This document shows, piece after piece, positions 57,282-64,000 of a DNA stretch of 64,000 nucleotides (the first letter of the stretch is position 1; each line of letters opens with the position of its first letter). The notes beneath the pieces were generated by a model that had not been told where the DNA came from, did not search any database, and worked only from the letters and a program-made list of their open reading frames with translations. The translations under genes were made by a program, and so were the position numbers. Source of the stretch: Candidatus Fermentithermobacillaceae bacterium (GTDB lineage: Bacteria > Bacillota > Sulfobacillia > Fermentithermobacillales > DUSS01); contig JADBKE010000008.1 in assembly GCA_014896535.1 (NCBI GenBank), positions 54,438 to 118,437 on the forward strand, read 5' to 3'.

Positions 57282-58697
57282 CTACGTGCGGTAGGAAGAC
57301 GCGAGTTCGGTCCATAGTTCGGGGAGCCCTCTCCTCAACTTATCCAGCTCGCCCAGTCTGTAAAACTCGTTGGGGCTGTGGACGTTCTCGTCCGGGCTGG
57401 ACGTAGCGAAAAACACCAGGTAGGAACCGAGCAGGTCCAGGAAGGTACGGGCTATAGGAAGTGTCCCGCCCAGGCGCACCTCCACCGGTTCCCTGCCGTA
57501 AAGCTTCGTGAGCACTCTTGATAACACGGAGAGAACCGGGTGGTCGCGGGGAATTAGATAGGGCCGGGAATTGCCGGGAAACACCGTGACTTCTACCGTC
57601 ACACCAGGGGGAGCGTGCCGCCGGACGTGGGACTCCAGGAGACGCGCTATCTTATCGGGGTCCTGGTCCGGCACAAGACGGCAGGTTATCTTGCAGGACG
57701 CTTTCGACGGGATGATGGTTTTGACCCCTTCGCCTTGGAAGCCACCCCAGATACCGCTGCAATCCAGAGTCGGCCTTGACCAGAGCCTTTCCAGGACCGT
57801 ATACCCCGGCTCTCCGAATAGCTCCGCCACCCCGACGGAAGCTTTGTACTCTTCCTCGTCGAACGGCACCCGGGAGAAGGATTTCCTTTCGGACTCGGAA
57901 ATCTCCCGGACGTCGTCGTAAAAGCCATCCACGGTGATCCGCCCGTTTGAGTCTTTCATGCTGGCCACGATCTGGCAAAGGGCGTTTACCGGGTTGTTTA
58001 TCGCGCCCCCGTGACCTCCCGAATGAACATCAGCTCGAGGACCTTTAACGTCGATCTGGATGGCTACGAGGCCTCGCGAACCCGTGGTCAGTGAGGGTAT
58101 CTCCCGCGTGAACATTCCTCCGTCCACGGAAACCACCAGGTCGCACGCAAAGAGGTCCTTTTCTCTCACCAGAAGGTCCTTGAGATTCGGGCTGCCTATT
58201 TCCTCCTCTCCTTCGAAGAGGAATTTGAGATTCACAGGAGGCCCGCCAGCTTTTATAACGTCTTCCGTAGCCAGGAGCGCCCCGTACACGCCCCCTTTGT
58301 CGTCGGCGGCACCTCTGGCGTAGACCCGGTCTTCCCTTACAACGGGCTCGAATGGCGGCGAGCTCCATTCCTCCAGCGGGTCCGGCGGCTGCGTGTCGTA
58401 ATGACCGTAAATGAGCACGGTCGGAGCATTCCCCCGCGAAGACGGAACTTGGCCGAACACAACAGGGTGGCCAGCGGTTTTCAGGATCCGCACTTCTCCA
58501 ACGCCGGCCCGCTCCATCCTGCGAGAAAGCCATGACGCCGCCCTTTCGACATCGGCTTTATGCTGGGACAAAGCGCTCACACTCGGAATCGATAGGAACT
58601 CAAGGAAATCGGCAACGTAATCCAATTCGCCGCGCCTGGTTCGCAAACCCGACCGCCTTTTGCTGCGGCCAGGCGACCCCGGGAACCAGGGGCGCAC
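57282..58697 (-). CDS. M20-family dipeptidase
   Basis: VLIYGHYDTQPPDPLEEWSSPPFEPVVREDRVYARGAADDKGGVYG; FLFEGEEEIGSPNL; SGGHGGAINNPVNAL. Confidence 0.92.
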   Translation of the reverse strand: MRPWFPGSPGRSKRRSGLRTRRGELDYVADFLEFLSIPSVSALSQHKADVERAASWLSRRMERAGVGEVRILKTAGHPVVFGQVPSSRGNAPTVLIYGHYDTQPPDPLEEWSSPPFEPVVREDRVYARGAADDKGGVYGALLATEDVIKAGGPPVNLKFLFEGEEEIGSPNLKDLLVREKDLFACDLVVSVDGGMFTREIPSLTTGSRGLVAIQIDVKGPRADVHSGGHGGAINNPVNALCQIVASMKDSNGRITVDGFYDDVREISESERKSFSRVPFDEEEYKASVGVAELFGEPGYTVLERLWSRPTLDCSGIWGGFQGEGVKTIIPSKASCKITCRLVPDQDPDKIARLLESHVRRHAPPGVTVEVTVFPGNSRPYLIPRDHPVLSVLSRVLTKLYGREPVEVRLGGTLPIARTFLDLLGSYLVFFATSSPDENVHSPNEFYRLGELDKLRRGLPELWTELASSYRT

Positions 58698-58736
58698 CTC
58701 CCTTCTTTTCCTTCGTGCAGTAAAGGTGTCTCGTAG

Positions 58737-60329
58737 CTAGGTCTTTGACGATTCCCCTTTCGATTCCTGCGTCGCGCGCAAGCGTCTTGACCGCAACCTC
58801 CTCAGAGCGGCGTCGGTCAGCGTTTTCATTTCCTCTATCTTCAAAACGTACGCCGCAAGAAAATACACAAGGGCTCCGCCGCCCACAACGACTGCGGTGT
58901 TCCTGAGATCCGTCATGAGGGGCACGCCTCCGCCGTAATAACCGGTAGCCCTGGCCGCCAGGTAACAGTAAATCCCCATCGCCCCGGAAGCCCCCAGGAT
59001 CTTCGCGATCCCCAGAGCCAAAGGCCTCATCCTGAACCCACCTATCCGTCGCCACACCGTGTAAAGACCAGCGCCCATGAGGGCCCACTGGGCGACGCTG
59101 TTACCCACGCCCAGGCCGACGTATCCCAGGGGCTTGACCAGCAGCATATCGAGGAGGATGTTGAGAACCGAGCTTCCGATGCCCAGGAGGACCGGCACCA
59201 GAGTCTGCTGCGTCGAATAAAACGCCACGTTGATCACCTGAACACCCGCCATGCCTACTACGGCGGGGGCAAACGCCACCAGCACCGATGCGGTGAGGGC
59301 CGTGTGAGCCGGGGTAAACTCACCCCGCTCGTAAATCACGCGGATTATCGGATTCGCCAGGAGAAGAAAGCCCACCACCGAAGGAACTATGATGAATTGC
59401 ACGTACCGGAATCCCGATATGAAAGTGGACGAGAACTCCGCCTTGTCTTCTTTGGCCCACAGAGATGAGAGGGTGGGGTAGATGACCGTGACAACGGCCG
59501 CCGCGAACAGCCCGATCGGCAGCTGCCTCACGGTGTCGGTAAACCGTATGGCCGCCACCACGCCCTCCGGGAGATAAGAAGCAAGACCGCGCTCCACCAG
59601 GAGGTACAGCTGGGAGGCCAGCGTAGCAAGGGCGAGCGGCGCGGCCAGCCGGAAAACCTTTCGGGTCCCTTCGTCGAGTTCAAAAGACACCCTCAATTGG
59701 GGCCGTTCCTTGAAAAGGCGAACGAGCTGTATGAGGACCACGCCCGCATACCCGCCCACCGTTCCTATGGCCAGAGACCAGAGTCCGAATGCGGGCGCAA
59801 GTAGCGCGACGGAAGCTGCGATGGCCAGGTTCTGAACGAGAAGGGAAGCGGCAGGTACTGCAAACTCCTGATGGGAATTGAGAACCGCCTTCAGCAGAGC
59901 TCCCAGGTGCACGAGGGCAGCCGCCGGCAGGAAGATGCGCGTAAGGAAGACAGTGTCACCGAACCGCTGTCCGACGTATCCGGGAGCTACCAGACGCACG
60001 ATGGCCGGCGCCGGACCGATGGACAAGACCCCAATCACCAGCACCGCCAGGACCGAGATGGTGAACACCGAAGATGCCATGCGCCAGGCTTTTTCCCTCT
60101 CTTCCGAAGCCAGGTAGCCGGCGAAAACGGGGAGGAAAGCCACCTGTACGGTTTGGACGACCCCCGTAAGGTAGTTCGGGATGAGCATGGCCATGGCGTA
60201 GGCGTCGGTTCTCCCGGTCGCACCGAAGAACATCGCCACCAATTGCTCGCGGAAGAAACCCACAACCTTGGCCACCACCGTGATGACCATGACGATGAAG
60301 GCAGCTTCCGCCATTCCCTTCCTGGACAT
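58737..60329 (-). CDS. murJ: Lipid II flippase MurJ/MviN-like
   Basis: FFREQLVAMFFGATGRTDAYAMAMLIPNYLTGVVQTVQVAFLPVF; multi-TM MOP superfamily pattern. Confidence 0.88.
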   Translation of the reverse strand: MSRKGMAEAAFIVMVITVVAKVVGFFREQLVAMFFGATGRTDAYAMAMLIPNYLTGVVQTVQVAFLPVFAGYLASEEREKAWRMASSVFTISVLAVLVIGVLSIGPAPAIVRLVAPGYVGQRFGDTVFLTRIFLPAAALVHLGALLKAVLNSHQEFAVPAASLLVQNLAIAASVALLAPAFGLWSLAIGTVGGYAGVVLIQLVRLFKERPQLRVSFELDEGTRKVFRLAAPLALATLASQLYLLVERGLASYLPEGVVAAIRFTDTVRQLPIGLFAAAVVTVIYPTLSSLWAKEDKAEFSSTFISGFRYVQFIIVPSVVGFLLLANPIIRVIYERGEFTPAHTALTASVLVAFAPAVVGMAGVQVINVAFYSTQQTLVPVLLGIGSSVLNILLDMLLVKPLGYVGLGVGNSVAQWALMGAGLYTVWRRIGGFRMRPLALGIAKILGASGAMGIYCYLAARATGYYGGGVPLMTDLRNTAVVVGGGALVYFLAAYVLKIEEMKTLTDAALRRLRSRRLRATQESKGESSKT

Positions 60330-60529
60330 CGCCTCGACCTGGTTGCAGGGCCGGACCGTCTACATCCGCCTAATACCGACCCGCACCAAGTCCTCGCCTC
60401 CTTTCCCGCATCTCATCACGCATCTCGTTTGCCCGTGGAAGCACCGTCGTCGAGGCCGTCTCACCCGGCTTTCTCGCCCTTCTCCCGGTCTCACCGAGCC
60501 ATGTTCGGCCGATGACTTTCTGGCCCCGG

Positions 60530-61933
60530 CTAGAACTGGAAATAGATGAAGGCGTTCTCCTTCGGCCTCGTAAAGACGAGGATGCCGAGGATCACGACGG
60601 CGTACACCAGCCCTTTCACCGGGGACGGGATCCGTTCCTGCCACCACCGGAGAAGCTGCTCGCGATTTTCAAAAGCCAGGTGTTCGACCCAGTGTAGAGC
60701 GTAAAGTACAAGTATAACTGCGACGTACTCCCGGAAGTGAGGCCCGAGCGAGAGATCGCTGAAGCTCAGCATCTTTTTGAGTACGGGTCCGAGGACTTTC
60801 GCATCGGTCACCCTGAAAAAGACCCAGCCGATCATGGTCAGCTGAAGGTAGCCGAGCACATTGAGGGCGCGGACGAGCCCGCCGGAGCGGATTTTCCCCG
60901 CGGTCAGCGTCTTCCACACTCTGTGGACCGCGCTGAGAACACCGTGATAAAGGCCCCATAGGAGAAAGGTCCACGAAGCTCCGTGCCAGAGGCCGGAGAT
61001 GCACATGGCGACGATGACCGCAACCAGACCCCGAACGTAGCCCCTTCTCGAACCTCCCATGGGGATGTACAAATAGTCTCTGACCCACGTAGAGAGCGTG
61101 ATGTGCCACCTCCGCCAGAACTCCTGGGGATTCTGACTTACGTAAGGGGTGTTGAAGTTCCTGGTGAGTTCGAAGCCGAAGAGCTTTCCCACTCCCAGGG
61201 CCATATCGGAGTAGGCGGAAAAGTCGTAGTAAATCTGAAATCCAAAAAGATATGCCGCGATCCACACGTCCACCGAGCTCATCCCGGCTCCCCTGGAAAA
61301 GAAAGCATCTACGAAAGGCGCCAGAGTATCTGCGATGACAACCTTTTTGGCCAGACCCACGAGGAGCAGCAGGAGACCCTTTTTCGTCCTGTCGAGATCA
61401 AATCGGTAGTCCTCCGTGCGCTTGACCTGAGGCAGGAATACATCCGCCCGCATGATGGGCCCCGCGATCACCTGGCCGAAGAAGGAGATGAACACCCAGA
61501 ACTCGAGGAATGAACGAGCTGGCTCGACCCGGTCCTTATAGACGTCGACGATATACGCAATCAGTTGAAACGTGTAGAAGGATATCCCTATGGGCAGGAC
61601 GACCCGAAGGGCCCACAAGCTTTCGGGAACCGTTAGCACTTTTGATATGTTTCCGAGGACAAAGTAATAGTATTTGAAGAAGGCCAGGTTGAGAAGGTTT
61701 AATGCTACACCCAGCACGTACCAGACCTTTCGATACCGGGTGGTCATGCCCAGGCCGGAAAGGTAGCTGATTACGGAGGCCGCGGCAAGCAGCGAGAAAT
61801 CCAGCACTCCTGCGTACAGGTAAAAGAGGGCGTCGAATGCGGCGAGCACCCACAGGCGCTTGCCCCTGGCCAGGGAAAACACCGCGAAGCTCAGCACCAG
61901 AAGGATGAAGAACTCGGGCGTATGAAAGCCCAC
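60530..61933 (-). CDS. MBOAT-family O-acyltransferase (AlgI-like)
   Basis: GFQIYYDFSAYSDMALGVGKLFGFELTRNFNTPYVSQNPQEFWRRWHITLSTWVRDYLYIPMGG; AMCISGLWHGASWTFLLWGLYHG. Confidence 0.93.
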   Translation of the reverse strand: MGFHTPEFFILLVLSFAVFSLARGKRLWVLAAFDALFYLYAGVLDFSLLAAASVISYLSGLGMTTRYRKVWYVLGVALNLLNLAFFKYYYFVLGNISKVLTVPESLWALRVVLPIGISFYTFQLIAYIVDVYKDRVEPARSFLEFWVFISFFGQVIAGPIMRADVFLPQVKRTEDYRFDLDRTKKGLLLLLVGLAKKVVIADTLAPFVDAFFSRGAGMSSVDVWIAAYLFGFQIYYDFSAYSDMALGVGKLFGFELTRNFNTPYVSQNPQEFWRRWHITLSTWVRDYLYIPMGGSRRGYVRGLVAVIVAMCISGLWHGASWTFLLWGLYHGVLSAVHRVWKTLTAGKIRSGGLVRALNVLGYLQLTMIGWVFFRVTDAKVLGPVLKKMLSFSDLSLGPHFREYVAVILVLYALHWVEHLAFENREQLLRWWQERIPSPVKGLVYAVVILGILVFTRPKENAFIYFQF

Positions 61934-61934
61934 G

Positions 61935-63116
61935 TCATTCCCGCCTTTCCCATTGTCCCTGGTTTGCCGTTTCCACCCATTCCCACAGGATCTCGGCCAA
62001 TTTTTGATATCCTCCGCTGACGAGATGCAAATGGTCCGAGAAAAGTTCCTGCGGAATGGCGTCGCTCAGATCCCTGTAGTGGAACGAATAATCCCGGGCC
62101 AATTGATCCATAAACGCGTTGATCTCACTCAGATTTTTCCTGTACCCCGGCCGGGAAACCTCTTCCTTCATCAGTTCGGAGTTAACCGGGCTCATGAAGA
62201 CGAACAGGTTTTTCCCCCGCTGAAGTTCGGCTATCTTTTTGAGGAAAAACACATTCGGGTTGGAATCGTCCAGGACTACCGGCTCGGGGCTGAAAAGACG
62301 CTGGTACTCCGCCTGCTTCAGAAGACCGGGCAGGTAAGGTTTTTCGTACCACGGTCGCGCATCCCCGGTAGTCCTGGGAACGCCCGCTTTCCGGAAGATG
62401 GCGTCCCTGATGAAGTCCCGGTATTTCAGCACCGGTACAAAGGGAAAGACCCGATACTGAAGAAACTCCTGGATTTGCTCGTTTATTTTCCGTGGCTTTT
62501 CCCCCGTCTCGGCAGCTTGGGCCTGGTCCAGGTGAAGGCGGACGGCCTCGTAAGCCTCGGGGTCGAGCTTCTCGAGGTCCCTGTAAAACCAGTAAACCAC
62601 AGGAGGTCTCGGGTCCCGTTTTACAAACCCTCCATAGATCAGGTTTATAATCACGTTATCCGTGGAAATCCCCTTTTCCTCGAGTTTGAGGAGGAGGGTG
62701 TAGAAATCCCCGGCCTGAGCGGCGGGGACCGCGAGGTTAAATACGGGGGGAAGCCCCCTCTCTCGCGCTATATCGTTCATGTACCGGGACACGGATTGCT
62801 CGGGACCGCCGGGGCCGGAGTAAGCAACAGAATCTCCCAGTATGATGAAGTATTCGGAGATACCCTCGCGTTCTATGGTCCTTTTGATTAGGTCGAGAAC
62901 GCAATCGATGTCGGCCGGATTATCCTTCAGGATCTCGAATTCCACCCGGTGCTGGTAAACGAGGCCGAGGGGCATCAAGAATTCCATTAGAACCTGAGAA
63001 AGGAGAAAGAAAGCCAGGCAGTAGCATACCGACATAACCCGGCCCGCGCGGCCCGACCCCGCACGCGCCGGCCCTGCGCGCACCCTGCCGCCGGACAGCG
63101 AACTTTTCTTCAACAT
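61935..63116 (-). CDS. SGNH-like membrane-anchored O-acetylation partner (AlgJ/AlgX-like)
   Basis: N-terminal TM; YFIILGDSVAYSGPGG (GDS motif); DLSDAIPQELFSDHLHLVSGGYQKLAEIL; adjacent to MBOAT gene. Confidence 0.72.
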   Translation of the reverse strand: MLKKSSLSGGRVRAGPARAGSGRAGRVMSVCYCLAFFLLSQVLMEFLMPLGLVYQHRVEFEILKDNPADIDCVLDLIKRTIEREGISEYFIILGDSVAYSGPGGPEQSVSRYMNDIARERGLPPVFNLAVPAAQAGDFYTLLLKLEEKGISTDNVIINLIYGGFVKRDPRPPVVYWFYRDLEKLDPEAYEAVRLHLDQAQAAETGEKPRKINEQIQEFLQYRVFPFVPVLKYRDFIRDAIFRKAGVPRTTGDARPWYEKPYLPGLLKQAEYQRLFSPEPVVLDDSNPNVFFLKKIAELQRGKNLFVFMSPVNSELMKEEVSRPGYRKNLSEINAFMDQLARDYSFHYRDLSDAIPQELFSDHLHLVSGGYQKLAEILWEWVETANQGQWERRE

Positions 63117-63190
63117 GCCTTAATTCTAGCATTTCGCCACCTAGAGCGGCCACATCGGTCGGTCCAGCCGCAAAAACCCCGGGGGGTGAA

Positions 63191-63598
63191 TTAACCCAAC
63201 ACTTCAAATCCCTGCTCGACGTAATGCCGATCAAACGTGAAGACTTTCTTCAGCCCGTTCTGTCTCATCACCAGGAAGCTCACGCAGTGCACCAGGCTGA
63301 GTTCCCGGCGATTCGCAGCGAGGACAGCGTCAGCCGCGCTTTCGTGGGTACGCGCATCGACCCAAAAGACCGTGAGTATAGGATACACGTCCTCCCGGAA
63401 CGCCCGGAGAGCTTCCATACCCAGGCGCCGCTGTATAAGGGCACACGTCTCGACCAGCGCGTAGCTGCTGCACGCCAGGCTTACCCCGGATTGGAGAAGC
63501 TCCCGCCATACGCGGGCTGCGCGAGGATGACACTGATCGCTGGCGTCCAGAACTGCGAGGAACGCAGACGTGTCCACATAAACCATTTGCTCGACCAT
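63191..63598 (-). CDS. PIN-domain toxin (VapC-like)
   Basis: MVYVDTSAFLAVLDASDQCHPRAARVWRELL...SSYALVETCALIQRRLG...VFTFDRHYVEQGFEVL. Confidence 0.87.
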   Translation of the reverse strand: MVEQMVYVDTSAFLAVLDASDQCHPRAARVWRELLQSGVSLACSSYALVETCALIQRRLGMEALRAFREDVYPILTVFWVDARTHESAADAVLAANRRELSLVHCVSFLVMRQNGLKKVFTFDRHYVEQGFEVLG

Positions 63599-63599
63599 C

Positions 63600-63848
63600 C
63601 TAGTCACGCACCGTTTCCACAAAGTACTTGTCGTGTTCGGAAGACAGGTCCCGCAGTCCTGACTTGAACTTTCCCGCAACAGCAATTGCCCTGGAAACAT
63701 ACTCGTCGATTTCAGGACGCCGATACTGGGAAATCATCCTGTCAACTGCGCGCCGGACCATCTCGGCCAGAGATACGCCCGAAGCCGCACTCATGGCTTT
63801 AAGGGCTCGAAACTGCTCTTCGGTCAGTTGAACCTGAGTCCTGATCAA
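63600..63848 (-). CDS. Ribbon-helix-helix antitoxin (VapB-like)
   Basis: MIRTQVQLTEEQFRALKAMSAASGVSLAEMVRRAVDRMI; directly upstream of the PIN gene. Confidence 0.85.
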   Translation of the reverse strand: MIRTQVQLTEEQFRALKAMSAASGVSLAEMVRRAVDRMISQYRRPEIDEYVSRAIAVAGKFKSGLRDLSSEHDKYFVETVRD

Positions 63849-64000
63849 CTCAATCGCCTCCTCGCTGGCGCTTGGTGTAATGCTAGCAGTGCTACAATAT
63901 CATGCCAACACCGATATGACACTTCGAGAAAAAACTTGCGCGAGACGAAAGGTTATGATAAGTTACCTGTGGCCTCGCATCGCTCGAACCTTGAAGGCCA

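Overview
A 64 kb window of a GC-rich bacterial chromosome, Firmicutes-like by gene content. The backbone includes an opp-type ABC operon, corA, glpX, rsgA, a two-component system, mnmA, an amino-sugar/oligosaccharide cluster, hspR-dnaK-grpE, a ~2,130-aa SLH-anchored S8 protease, murJ, an MBOAT/AlgJ-like pair and a vapBC-like pair. The main observations are as follows. (1) A probable RiPP operon lies on the minus strand at ~19.3-25.0 kb. It contains an unlisted 38-aa Cys-rich precursor (24916-25032, MTPKKPNWQQPALLDLECLAKDCKCGCCFIVGQAEKKK), a PqqD-like protein, a radical SAM/SPASM enzyme, a transglutaminase-like protein and two ABC exporter subunits. (2) That operon sits in a ~17.3 kb island bounded by a tRNA-Pro(CGG) gene (35600-35674) and a displaced 41-nt copy of its 3' part (18375-18415; 40/41 identical), with decayed integrases and IS remnants inside. 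(3) An 18-unit, 42-bp-period array (11061-11819) has a conserved dyad core GTGCAAAC-N3-GTTGGCAC. Its inter-core segments fall into recurring types, giving a higher-order (~5-unit, 210 bp) repeat rather than a CRISPR. (4) Many other intergenic regions just 3' of minus-strand genes carry unrelated short tandem arrays (23, 11, 27, 14, 16, 8 and 9 bp units), which looks like a genome-wide process. No database or folding tool was used; all family names are from motif recognition.
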